The notes beneath the pieces are model-generated. The model worked only from the letters and a program-made list of their open reading frames with translations. It had not been told where the DNA came from and did no database searches. Shown here piece after piece: positions 9,162-17,087 of a stretch of 53,253 bases of DNA (positions are counted from its first letter, which is position 1; every line of letters starts with the position of its first letter). The DNA comes from Clostridia bacterium (GTDB taxonomy: Bacteria; Bacillota; Clostridia; Christensenellales; CAG-138): positions 1 through 53,253 of the forward strand of contig QKAN01000095.1 of NCBI GenBank assembly GCA_003246365.1, in the 5' to 3' direction. Both the position numbers and the translations under genes were made by a program.

Positions 9162-10487
9162 TTAACCCAGCGTAATGGCTGCTTCCAGTTCCGCCTGCGC
9201 ATCATCCAGCGCCTGCTGCGGTGTTTTGCTGCCGTTGGCTGCTGCTTCCAGCTCTGCGCCGAGAATGTCCGCCATCTGGCTGAATTCGGCAATCTGCGGC
9301 ACCGGCACAACGTATTCGAGAGAATCAAATACTGCCTGACGATTTGCCGGCGGAGTCAGCGTTGCATACTGATCCATAGCCGACTGATACATGGCGCAGG
9401 GCAGTTCCCAGCCAAGCTGGACGCGAAGCTGCGCAACCTGTTCGCTCGTTGCGAGGAATTCAATCCATTTATAAGCTGCTTCCGCATTCTTCGAATCTGC
9501 GCTGACGCAAAGACCGTTTGCAAAATAGTGCGTCGCCTTTGTTACGGCGCCGGGCTCCACTGCGATGTCCCAGTTGAACGCGCAGTCCGTCGTGAAGGAC
9601 GGGAACGCCCAGATACCGGTAACGATCATGCCCGTTTTGCCGAGTTTGAATACGCCCCATTCGTCAAGGCTTCCGCGCTGTTCGGTGCTCGGGCAAATGT
9701 TGGTGACTAGCACGTTGTCGCAAAGGCGCTGCAGCGCTTCAACGTTTTCTGAACGGTTCACGGTAAATGCGGTGTTGTCGTCGTTGAGAAGTCCGCCGCC
9801 GTACTGTTTGACCACTTTGAAGAACTCATATGTAGAAATCGGCTGAATCAGGCCATAGTAGTCGTCGCCAAGCGCTTTGATCTTCAACGCTGCCGCGTCT
9901 GCATCCGCCCAGGTCCAGTCCGCTGTCGGATAGGAAACGCCGGCCTGATCAAATAAGTCTTTGTTATAAATCAGAACGACCGTCGAATAGCTGTACGGCA
10001 TGCCGTATCTTGTTCCGTCAAGAGAGAAAGCCTGTACGGATTTTTCCGTCAACACACTCAGATCCGTTGTGCTCGCCGCGGCAAAGTCGTCCAGCGGGAG
10101 AATCGCGTTCTGGTCAACATAAGACGGGAACGCATCGACGCCAAGTTCGAAGCAATCCGGCGCGTCGCCGCCGCCGATACGGGTCTGCAGCTGCGTTGCA
10201 TATGTGTCGTAACCGAAAGTTTCAATGTTAATCGTGATATTCGGGTTTTCTTTCTCAAACAGGTCTTTCATGAGGCCAAGCGTGAGAAGGCCGCCTTCGT
10301 TTGCGGAGAAGTTCATGAAGTCAATCGTAATGGGTTCATGCGTAGTACTGTCCGCCGCAGGTTCGGTTGCAGTTTCGCTTGCTTCAGCGGTTGCTGCGGT
10401 TTCGGTTGTTGTCGCAGCCTGGCAGCCGGAAAACAGCCCCATAACCAGCATAGCGACCATAAGGATTACCGTGAGTTTTTTCAACAT
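9162..10487 (-). CDS. extracellular sugar-binding lipoprotein of the ABC importer
   Basis: 441 residues. The signal peptide ends in the lipobox LFSGC (Cys22), followed by an Ala/Thr/Glu-rich linker and then a family 1 solute-binding fold (ITIDFMNFSANEG, then DAPDCFELGVDAFPSYVDQ and GIWAFPSF). The mature protein would be tethered outside the membrane and deliver oligosaccharides to the MalF/MalG-type permeases. The start ATG 10487 follows AAGGAGG. It is the first gene of the operon, directly behind a consensus promoter with LacI operators. Confidence 0.92.
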   Translation of the reverse strand: MLKKLTVILMVAMLVMGLFSGCQAATTTETAATAEASETATEPAADSTTHEPITIDFMNFSANEGGLLTLGLMKDLFEKENPNITINIETFGYDTYATQLQTRIGGGDAPDCFELGVDAFPSYVDQNAILPLDDFAAASTTDLSVLTEKSVQAFSLDGTRYGMPYSYSTVVLIYNKDLFDQAGVSYPTADWTWADADAAALKIKALGDDYYGLIQPISTYEFFKVVKQYGGGLLNDDNTAFTVNRSENVEALQRLCDNVLVTNICPSTEQRGSLDEWGVFKLGKTGMIVTGIWAFPSFTTDCAFNWDIAVEPGAVTKATHYFANGLCVSADSKNAEAAYKWIEFLATSEQVAQLRVQLGWELPCAMYQSAMDQYATLTPPANRQAVFDSLEYVVPVPQIAEFSQMADILGAELEAAANGSKTPQQALDDAQAELEAAITLG

Positions 10488-10534
10488 GATTCTTTCCTCC
10501 TTTTAAACTATCCTTTAATCGGTTGATACGGCAT

Positions 10535-10550
10535 CCTTAAACGCTTAAGT
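10535..10550. promoter_or_regulatory. LacI-type operator O2
   Basis: CTTAAACGCTTAAG with flanking T is an imperfect palindrome around a central CG, typical of LacI-family sites. An identical core recurs 88 bp away at the promoter, so two repressor dimers could loop the DNA. Confidence 0.7.
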
Positions 10551-10622
10551 TTGCAAATTCATTTTAAACCATCTGCTTAAATTTTTCAATCGTTGGAATC
10601 GCAAAAGATGTGAATGACGCGT

Positions 10623-10638
10623 ACTTAAACGCTTAAGT
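10623..10638. promoter_or_regulatory. LacI-type operator O1 at the transcription start
   Basis: ACTTAAACGCTTAAGT lies immediately downstream of the -10 box of the minus-strand promoter (10646-10674). A bound repressor would cover the start point. Same core as the site at 10535-10550. Confidence 0.75.
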
Positions 10639-10645
10639 TGATTTG

Positions 10646-10674
10646 ATTATAGTCTACATCATTTTCTATGTCAA
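10646..10674 (-). promoter_or_regulatory. consensus promoter of the alpha-glucoside operon
   Basis: On the minus strand, TTGACA (10669-10674), 17 nt, TATAAT (10646-10651): a full match to the housekeeping sigma consensus. Strong intrinsic activity with repression through the adjoining operators is expected. Confidence 0.85.
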
Positions 10675-10722
10675 TATGCTTTTGTCGTTTTTTTCTAAAT
10701 TCGCTTAATTTATCGAGTGATT

Positions 10723-10796
10723 CACGCAACGCAATCAAACTTAGTTATTTATGTTGCGTGTTGATTACTTGAACATGACGTAAAAAAAGATATAAT
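10723..10796 (+). promoter_or_regulatory. promoter and inverted repeat ahead of the PocR/AraC gene
   Basis: TTGAAC (10769-10774), 16 nt, TATAAT (10791-10796) lie ahead of the TTG start. Just upstream is an inverted repeat CACGCAAC/GTTGCGTG (10723-10730 and 10753-10760), a possible autoregulatory site. The rest of 10488-10819 holds the divergent sugar-operon promoter and operators. Confidence 0.6.
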
Positions 10797-10819
10797 ACCA
10801 ATAAACATGAGAGGAGCAT

Positions 10820-12115
10820 TTGAAATTGGCGCGATTAGAAGACGAAGAAATCAATTTATTGAAAGAATGCGTCCGCTCCTTTCATCAGGTAACAGGGTTG
10901 GGATGTCTTGTTTCTTCGCCGGATGGCGAATCCGTATTTGAAGCCGGATATTGCGTGAACGCCTGCCGCCTATGTAAAATGCTCGGCGTAGGCGGCGAAC
11001 TTTGCGCAATTTCCCGTTCCCGTGCTTGGCGTGAGGCGGAGCGCTTTGGCGGTAAATATATTTACAACTGTCCGAAAGGGCTTACGTGTATTGCTACTCC
11101 GATTCAAACAGATTTTGATACCGTTGGTTATGTTACAGCCGGTCCATTTTTAATGGTAGATGCGGATGACTTCACACAATGTGAATTACAAACCTGCGAA
11201 TTGGATAAAACGCAATTATCGCAGATTGAAGATCAGCTGCGTTTTATTCCGTTTATCCCGCCGGATAAAGCGGAACCTGTCGCGAAACAGTTCTTCCTGT
11301 CCGTTGGCGGCGTTGGAAAATCATATCGAATTGGTGCAATGCTGGATCAGCAGCAAAACATCCGTTTAATGGGTGATTTAAGCGTTTTTACAAGCGACGC
11401 AAAAACGAGCGAACACCAACCAACATATCCGTTGCAAATCGAACGAGCGTTTTTAAGAGCGGTCTCTGTTTCAGATAAACCGCAAGCAGAAGCTCTTTTA
11501 AACCAACTCTTAGGTCATATTTTCTTTTTAACGGGTGGAAATTTTTCATATATTCGAGCAAGAATCTGCGAATTGCTGGTTCTGAGCGCACGCGCGGCAA
11601 TAGACGGCGGCGCCGATGAAGCCGCGATACTTGCTTTGTGCCAAACCTTTATCGAGCAGATGCAGGAGATTTACGACGTCGATAAACTCTGTTTCTGGCT
11701 AACCGGCGTACTCAAGCAACTCATGTCATTGCTATTTAGTGACGAAACGGCAGGCGATCGGGATATCATGCCATGTGCGCTGTCATATCTGCGCAGTCAC
11801 TGCGGCGAACGCATCACGCTGGACGAGGTCGCGCGCGTCGTGCATCTGTCCCCTTCCTATTTTTCCCGTTTATTCAAGGCGGAAACAGGTCAAACGTTCA
11901 GCGACTATCTTCTTTCTCTTCGCATTGAATACGCAAAGAACTTCTTGCGTCGCAAAGATTGCACATTAACAGAAGTCGCGGAACAAACCGGCTTTTTTGA
12001 CCAAAGCCATTTTATCAAGGCGTTTAAACATGCAACCGGCGTTACGCCGGGTCTCTATCGAAAACGACGCGAACGCGGATATGACGAGTTGCAGCAGGCA
12101 AAGAATCAATATTAA
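10820..12115 (+). CDS. AraC-family regulator with PocR sensory domain
   Basis: 431 residues. Residues about 10-175 form a PocR-type ligand-binding domain, rich in Cys (NACRLC, GGELC, YNCPKGLTC), a family known to sense small organic molecules. The last 100 residues are two AraC helix-turn-helices (ITLDEVARVVHLSPSYFSRLFKAETG, then LTEVAEQTGFFDQSHFIKAFKHATGVTPGLYRK). No ATG fits. TTG 10820 lies 3 nt and TTG 10826 lies 9 nt after GAGGAG; the second is perhaps the better spaced. It faces the corrinoid protein gene and precedes the methyltransferase cluster, so it likely activates that cluster when the methylated substrate is present. Confidence 0.85.
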   Translation: MKLARLEDEEINLLKECVRSFHQVTGLGCLVSSPDGESVFEAGYCVNACRLCKMLGVGGELCAISRSRAWREAERFGGKYIYNCPKGLTCIATPIQTDFDTVGYVTAGPFLMVDADDFTQCELQTCELDKTQLSQIEDQLRFIPFIPPDKAEPVAKQFFLSVGGVGKSYRIGAMLDQQQNIRLMGDLSVFTSDAKTSEHQPTYPLQIERAFLRAVSVSDKPQAEALLNQLLGHIFFLTGGNFSYIRARICELLVLSARAAIDGGADEAAILALCQTFIEQMQEIYDVDKLCFWLTGVLKQLMSLLFSDETAGDRDIMPCALSYLRSHCGERITLDEVARVVHLSPSYFSRLFKAETGQTFSDYLLSLRIEYAKNFLRRKDCTLTEVAEQTGFFDQSHFIKAFKHATGVTPGLYRKRRERGYDELQQAKNQY

Positions 12116-12130
12116 TCCGGGTATATAAAG

Positions 12131-12166
12131 AAACACCCTGTCGCATCGAAACGCGTCAGGGTGTTT
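12131..12166. terminator. bidirectional terminator between convergent genes
   Basis: AAACACCCTG and CAGGGTGTTT arms (inner part with one mismatch) and T/A tracts on both sides. It serves the PocR/AraC gene on the plus strand and the corrinoid protein gene on the minus strand. Confidence 0.85.
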
Positions 12167-12175
12167 TATGTTTCT

Positions 12176-12817
12176 TCAACAGGCTGCCTTGCAGTATTGC
12201 GCAGCTTGCGCGGCAGCGGCGGTTGCATCCGGTGTGTAGCTGTCTGCGCCAATCTGATCGCAGAACGCCTGTGTAATCGGCGCGCCGCCAACCATAATCT
12301 TCACCTTGTCGCGAATACCAGCTTTCTCTACTGCTTCAACAACGTCTTTCATCACGTTCATCGTCGTCGTCAACAGCGCGGAACAGCAGATAATTTGGCA
12401 GTCATTATCAATTGCTGCTTGAACGAACGTCTCCGGCAAAACATCCGTGCCGAGATCGATAACTTCAAGGCCTTTTCCTTCCATCATCAATCGCACAAGA
12501 TTTTTTCCGATGTCGTGCAGGTCGCCCTGAACGGTGCCGATGCAAACCTTTCCGGCCGACTTGACGCCCGCTTCCTGCAACAGTGGCTTTAGCATTTCAA
12601 CTCCCATATTCATCGCACGGGCCGCGACGAGAACCTCGGGAACAAACACTTCATTGTTCTTGAATTTTGCGCCGATAATCCCCATGCCGTGCAGCAATCC
12701 GTTTTCAAGAATATCCTGCGCACTATATCCCTCTTCAATGGCCGTCGCAACCAATTGCTTGACCATCTTTGCTTTTCCTTCTTGCAGTTGTGTGGAAATT
12801 TCGTCTAAAACCGCCAT
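12176..12817 (-). CDS. corrinoid (B12-binding) methyl-carrier protein
   Basis: About 213 residues, the size of MtaC/MtbC/MtvC-type proteins. An N-terminal four-helix cap (about 1-85) is followed by the B12-binding Rossmann domain with GDLHDIGKNLV (DxHxxG, whose His is the lower cobalt ligand), then SALLTTTM and VGGAPIT. It carries the methyl group as methyl-Co(III) between two methyltransferases. I start it at ATG 12817, 6-7 nt after GGAGG; upstream in-frame codons belong to the promoter region. It is divergently transcribed from the UroD-type methyltransferase gene, sharing a regulatory region. Confidence 0.93.
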   Translation of the reverse strand: MAVLDEISTQLQEGKAKMVKQLVATAIEEGYSAQDILENGLLHGMGIIGAKFKNNEVFVPEVLVAARAMNMGVEMLKPLLQEAGVKSAGKVCIGTVQGDLHDIGKNLVRLMMEGKGLEVIDLGTDVLPETFVQAAIDNDCQIICCSALLTTTMNVMKDVVEAVEKAGIRDKVKIMVGGAPITQAFCDQIGADSYTPDATAAAAQAAQYCKAAC

Positions 12818-12865
12818 TGATGCCTCCGTACATACTTTGAAGATTCTTTTCTTGTTTTCCAACGC

Positions 12866-13004
12866 ATTATAGCAATTGTTTATCATCTTGAAATAGTATT
12901 AGCATGCGAATTATTGTAATTTAATGCGCTTTTCTTTAGATTGTCATAATTTTACAATCTAACGCATCGCATTACAATTATTTGGTTTTTCTCCTGCATA
13001 TAAT
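12866..13004. promoter_or_regulatory. divergent promoters with nested inverted repeats
   Basis: Minus strand: TATAAT at 12866-12871 with a weak TTTCAA -35, reading into the corrinoid protein. Plus strand: TATAAT at 12999-13004 with no recognisable -35, reading into the methyltransferase. Between them lie an exact inverted repeat TAGATTGT/ACAATCTA (12937-12944 and 12954-12961) and outer ATTGTAAT (12913-12920) and ATTACAAT (12971-12978). The missing -35 beside the outer arm suggests an activator. Confidence 0.65.
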
Positions 13005-13027
13005 GTGAAAAAAGCAAGGAGCCGGAA

Positions 13028-14386
13028 ATGCAAAATCAAAAAGAAATATTATTCGCAACGCTTCGTCATGAAGAAACGTCACGCGCGCCCTGGGTGCCGT
13101 TTGCCGGCGTTCACGCGGGCAGGTTGATTGGCGCGAGTGCAACCGAAATGCTGACAAACGAAGATACCTTGGTCAAAGCATTGCTTGAAGTCAATAAACT
13201 ATACAAACCGGACGGGCAACCTGTTGTGTTCGATTTGCAGCTGGAGGCGGAAGCACTCGGCTGCGATTTGCTCTGGGCGGATTACAGTCCCCCTTCTATC
13301 AAGTCCCATCCGCTCGAATCGACAATGAGCGTTCCCTGCTATTGTACCCTTCCTAAAAAGACGGATGGTCGAATTAAGATGGTTCTTTCCGCAATGCGGC
13401 GCATGAAAGAGCAGGTTGGCGAAACCACGGCGTTATACGGGCTCATTTGCGGGCCATTCACGCTAGCGAGTCATCTGCGCGGCAACGATATTTTTATGGA
13501 CATGTACGACGATGAAGAATTCGTAATTGATCTTCTGAAATATTGTATGGAGTGCGGTAAGCGGATGAGCAGTTATTATATTGAGGCGGGAATGGATGTC
13601 ATCGCGGTTGTCGATCCGCTTGTTTCGCAAATCTCTGTCAATCATTTTAAACAGTTTCTGCACGATCCATTTTCCGAGCTGTTTCATCATATTCGTTCCC
13701 AAGGCGTATTTTCTTCATTCTTCGTTTGCGGCGATGCTACAAGAAATCTTGCAGCGATGTGCAATACTTCGCCGGATTCTATTTCGATTGATGAAAACGT
13801 AGATATCGCAGCAGCAAAAGAAATTACCGACCAATACAACATTGCAATCGGCGGCAATATTCCGTTAACCTCCGTCATGCTGCACGGCACCCAACAAGAC
13901 AACATGAAGTATGTCGTCGACATGCAAGATCAAATGAGCACAACGCGGAATTTAATCGTCGCGCCGGGGTGCGACATGCCATATGCCGTTCCTTTTGAAA
14001 ACGTAATCGGCGTCGCGCAGGCAGTTATCCAACGTGAGGAAACACGTAAAATGGTAGCGGATTATACCTCCGCAACGTTCGATATCGAAATCGACCTGCC
14101 GGATTATGCGAACCTGAATAAACCGCTTGTCGAGGTATTTACGCTCGATTCGCTCACTTGCGCAGCTTGTACATATATGATGGAGGCTGCGAATGTCGCA
14201 AAAGTACATTTCGGAGAAGCAATCGACCTGGTAGAGTACAAGTTTACTGAAAAGGCTTCGATCGCACGGTGTCAAAAAATGGGTGTGAAAAATCTGCCTT
14301 GCATTTATATCAATGGCGTGCTCAAATTTTCTTCAATCATACCCAGCCGGGATGAAATGCAATCCGCAATTGATGCCGTATTGTGA
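13028..14386 (+). CDS. UroD/MtaA-type corrinoid methyltransferase with C-terminal thioredoxin-like domain
   Basis: 452 residues. Residues about 1-350 are a uroporphyrinogen-decarboxylase-fold methyltransferase of the MtaA/CmuA group (YGLICGPFTLASHLRG, GMDVIAVVDPLVSQIS, ENVIGVAQAV). Of the usual zinc ligands H-x-C...C, Cys234 (FVCGD) and Cys315 (APGCDMP) are present, but the His place is Phe232. Residues about 370-452 add a small thioredoxin/glutaredoxin-like domain with the redox motif CAAC (378-381) and LPCIYING near the expected cis-Pro. Family members move methyl groups to or from a corrinoid protein. The start ATG follows AGGAG by 7 nt. Likely works with the divergent corrinoid protein; donor or acceptor not known. 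Confidence 0.85.
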   Translation: MQNQKEILFATLRHEETSRAPWVPFAGVHAGRLIGASATEMLTNEDTLVKALLEVNKLYKPDGQPVVFDLQLEAEALGCDLLWADYSPPSIKSHPLESTMSVPCYCTLPKKTDGRIKMVLSAMRRMKEQVGETTALYGLICGPFTLASHLRGNDIFMDMYDDEEFVIDLLKYCMECGKRMSSYYIEAGMDVIAVVDPLVSQISVNHFKQFLHDPFSELFHHIRSQGVFSSFFVCGDATRNLAAMCNTSPDSISIDENVDIAAAKEITDQYNIAIGGNIPLTSVMLHGTQQDNMKYVVDMQDQMSTTRNLIVAPGCDMPYAVPFENVIGVAQAVIQREETRKMVADYTSATFDIEIDLPDYANLNKPLVEVFTLDSLTCAACTYMMEAANVAKVHFGEAIDLVEYKFTEKASIARCQKMGVKNLPCIYINGVLKFSSIIPSRDEMQSAIDAVL

Positions 14387-14441
14387 AGTCCGTCATCGTT
14401 TTATCGAAAACAAAGGCGGATACGTGTTACTGTGAGGGAAC

Positions 14442-15347
14442 ATGATCGATTTTTATTTGATTACCGGGTTTCTCGGCGCCGGAAAAACATCCTTGTTAAA
14501 ATCAATTTTGCCGTTGTTTGACGGCAAGAGCATTCGTCTGATCATCAATGAATTTGGCAAGGTCGGTCTGGACGGCGCATTGATGCGCGAACTATGCTCA
14601 AATATAACCGAAATCACAAACGGTTCTATCTTCTGCGCTTGCCGTCTGGATCAGTTTGAGCAGGCGTTGAATAAATCGATTGCAGACAAACCTGACGTCA
14701 TTCTTGTTGAGGCAAGCGGGCTAAGCGATCCGGGCACGATTCGCAACGTTCTTTCCGGTTATGAGCATGCCGGTTTATTGAACTATTGTGGCACGATATG
14801 CCTTGTTGATGCACCGCGTTTTCAAAAACTGATCGAAACCGCGCGCGCCTGCAAGAAACAGCTTGCCGTTGCTGATTTGGTTCTGATCAACAAATGTGAT
14901 TTAGTCAATCCGGAAACCGTTAATTCTGTTGAACAGCTGCTGCACGGCATCTGTCTTGCTCCGGTAATTCGCACTTCTTTTGGAAAAATCTCGCGGTCGC
15001 AATTGGAAACCATGCAACCGATCGATCATGCGATCGAACCAGATCACAGACCAGATTTAACCTTGCAGCGCGAAACGCTTAAGATTGCTGCGGCGTGTAC
15101 GCACCGACAGATTCTTCACATTTTGTCACTGCTCGCGGAAGACACATACCGGATCAAAGGTTTTCTTGCAATCTCTGACGGTAATTTTCTGGTTGACTGC
15201 GTCGGCGATGATATTCGTGTAACTCCACACGAAGGAACAATGAATCATGCAAATGCGCTTACGCTGCTCTCCGGCGAAGGCATGCCGTTGCGAAAATCGA
15301 TACAGCGAATGTTGTCGGAATTTCATGCATTGGTTACTTATCTGTAA
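14442..15347 (+). CDS. CobW/HypB/UreG-family (G3E) GTPase
   Basis: 301 residues. Motifs: P-loop GFLGAGKTSLL at the N-terminus, EFGKVGLDG, CxC metal-type motif (FCACR), EASGLSDPG (Walker B/G3) and NKCD (guanine specificity). A CobW-type C-terminal domain follows. G3E GTPases insert or traffic metals or cofactors; related genes are found in corrinoid methyltransferase clusters, where they may help load or activate the cobalt cofactor. The canonical CxCC motif is reduced to CxC here. It starts 55 bp after the methyltransferase gene with GAGGG close to the ATG, probably in the same operon. Confidence 0.85.
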   Translation: MIDFYLITGFLGAGKTSLLKSILPLFDGKSIRLIINEFGKVGLDGALMRELCSNITEITNGSIFCACRLDQFEQALNKSIADKPDVILVEASGLSDPGTIRNVLSGYEHAGLLNYCGTICLVDAPRFQKLIETARACKKQLAVADLVLINKCDLVNPETVNSVEQLLHGICLAPVIRTSFGKISRSQLETMQPIDHAIEPDHRPDLTLQRETLKIAAACTHRQILHILSLLAEDTYRIKGFLAISDGNFLVDCVGDDIRVTPHEGTMNHANALTLLSGEGMPLRKSIQRMLSEFHALVTYL

Positions 15348-15569
15348 AACGAACTCGAAAATCTGACAGCACTCTTATCTGCATTTTAATGTTTTATAAT
15401 ACTTTCTTTCGTCAAAAAACATTGGTGCGAACAGGATTATTTGTTAATCTAAAAAAGACAGCAACTTTTGAGCGATTCTTCGCAAAGAATCAGTGGAAGC
15501 CGCTCCAAGGCCAACGATAGAATGAAGTTGCATTTTCTATCACTTCTGAACAAAATAGGAGGGCCTCCT

Positions 15570-16991
15570 GTGGAAAAAACAAAACGAGAAGTCAGCATCG
15601 GCGAAAAGTTGATATTTGCCTGGGCAAATTTCTTTGATGGCGGCGGCCAGACGGTAGTCTCCGTTTTATATCTGATCTTTTTGACAAATGTAATCGGAAT
15701 CAACGCCGCATGGGCAGCAACGGTCATCATGATTTCAAAAATCTGGGATGCCGTTTCCGATCCGATTATGGGCGTCATAACCGACAATACGCGCAGCAAG
15801 TTCGGGCGAAGAAAACCTTATATCTTTGCCGGCGGCATCATTCTCATCGTTTCCATGGCTCTTCTCTGGAACCCGATCTCTTTTACCTCGCAACTTGCAA
15901 AAATTATCTATGTTGTTGTAACTTACTTGTTATACTCAACCGTTGCAACCGTTATTTCGGTTCCATACAGCTCGTTGAGCACAGAAGTGTCCACCCGTTA
16001 CGAAGAAACGAACCGTCTCAATTTCATGCGACAGGCATTTTCGCTGATCGCTACCGTTGTTGCGTCTCTGGTTCCAACTGCATTGTTTGAGAAACTCATG
16101 GATGGCAACATGACCATCTCGCAGTTTTATTTCTCAATCGTGTTTGGATTCGGCTTGTTCTTCGGCATTCCGCTGATATTAACCGGCATCTTCGTCAAAG
16201 AACGCGTAAAATATGGTGATAAAAAATCCAGTTTCTCAATTAAGCAGTTCATAAAACCGTTTCAGGTAAAATCTTTCCGGAAACTGCTTGGCATCTATCT
16301 TTGCCAGGCGGTAAACCTGGATATTGTCTCCTCCATCGTTTTGTATTTTGCGCTTTATGTTATCACAGGCATGAGTTCCACCGTGTTTATGGGATCGTTT
16401 TTAGCCATGCAGATGGTCATGCTCCCCATTTGGATGTTCCTCGTAAAAAAGGTGCCAAAAACAAAGATCTACCGGTTCGGCCTGCCGTTGTCCATGGTGT
16501 GCGCGCTTTTCATCAGCACCTATCCGGCAAACGGCAATCCAATCTTTGTTTATATCGCTGCCGCGCTGATGTCCATCGGCGTCTCCGGCGCGCAAACAAT
16601 GAGCTGGATTATATTTCCGGATGTTGTCGATATCGCGCAGCTTGGTCTCGGTGAACGAATTGCGGGTTCGCTGAGCGGCGCAATGACCTTTACGCGAAAA
16701 GCGGCAGCTGCCGTTGCAATTTTCTTTGTCGGTAACATTCTGAATCTAACCGGTTTTATCGAGAAAACAACCGCGGTTCCGCACCCCGTGCAACCGCACA
16801 GCGCAATTATCGGAATTCGCGCCATACTAATCTTCACATGGGTTGTAATCATGGGACTCGGTTTCCTGCAAGCGAAAAAATTTAATCTTTCACCCGCGCT
16901 ATCCAACCGCGTCAAATATTTTCTACAAACCGAAACATTGACCGAGGAAGAGACCGCGGAAAAAGAAGCGCTGATCAAGGAACTGGTTTAA
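15570..16991 (+). CDS. GPH-family (MFS) sugar:cation symporter
   Basis: About 473 residues and twelve membrane helices. Typical glycoside-pentoside-hexuronide family features: FDGGGQTVVSVLYLIFLTNVIG, DAVSDPIMGVITDNTRSKFGRRKPYI in loop 2-3, and DVVDIAQLGLGERIAGSLSGAMTF late. I start it at GTG 15570, 7 nt after AGGAGG, rather than at an upstream ATG with no binding site. GPH members import disaccharides, xylosides and glucuronides; with GH67 downstream, aldouronic acids or 4-O-methylglucuronate are likely cargo. It lies 222 bp past the GTPase gene, with a possible TATAAT at about 15398, so it may have its own promoter. Confidence 0.9.
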   Translation: MEKTKREVSIGEKLIFAWANFFDGGGQTVVSVLYLIFLTNVIGINAAWAATVIMISKIWDAVSDPIMGVITDNTRSKFGRRKPYIFAGGIILIVSMALLWNPISFTSQLAKIIYVVVTYLLYSTVATVISVPYSSLSTEVSTRYEETNRLNFMRQAFSLIATVVASLVPTALFEKLMDGNMTISQFYFSIVFGFGLFFGIPLILTGIFVKERVKYGDKKSSFSIKQFIKPFQVKSFRKLLGIYLCQAVNLDIVSSIVLYFALYVITGMSSTVFMGSFLAMQMVMLPIWMFLVKKVPKTKIYRFGLPLSMVCALFISTYPANGNPIFVYIAAALMSIGVSGAQTMSWIIFPDVVDIAQLGLGERIAGSLSGAMTFTRKAAAAVAIFFVGNILNLTGFIEKTTAVPHPVQPHSAIIGIRAILIFTWVVIMGLGFLQAKKFNLSPALSNRVKYFLQTETLTEEETAEKEALIKELV

Positions 16992-17018
16992 TCAATCTTT
17001 CGCATCTGTCGTTCGTTG

Positions 17019-17056
17019 TTTCTTCCGGCGCGTTTGCTTCCTCGCGCCGGAAGAAA
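17019..17056. terminator. 14-bp perfect hairpin after the symporter gene
   Basis: TTTCTTCCGGCGCG (17019-17032) pairs fully with CGCGCCGGAAGAAA (17043-17056) around a 10-nt loop. There is no U-run, so it is more likely an mRNA-stability or partial-termination element between the symporter and hydrolase genes. Confidence 0.6.
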
Positions 17057-17087
17057 TTGCGTTATCCAAAGGAAGGAATCCACATCT

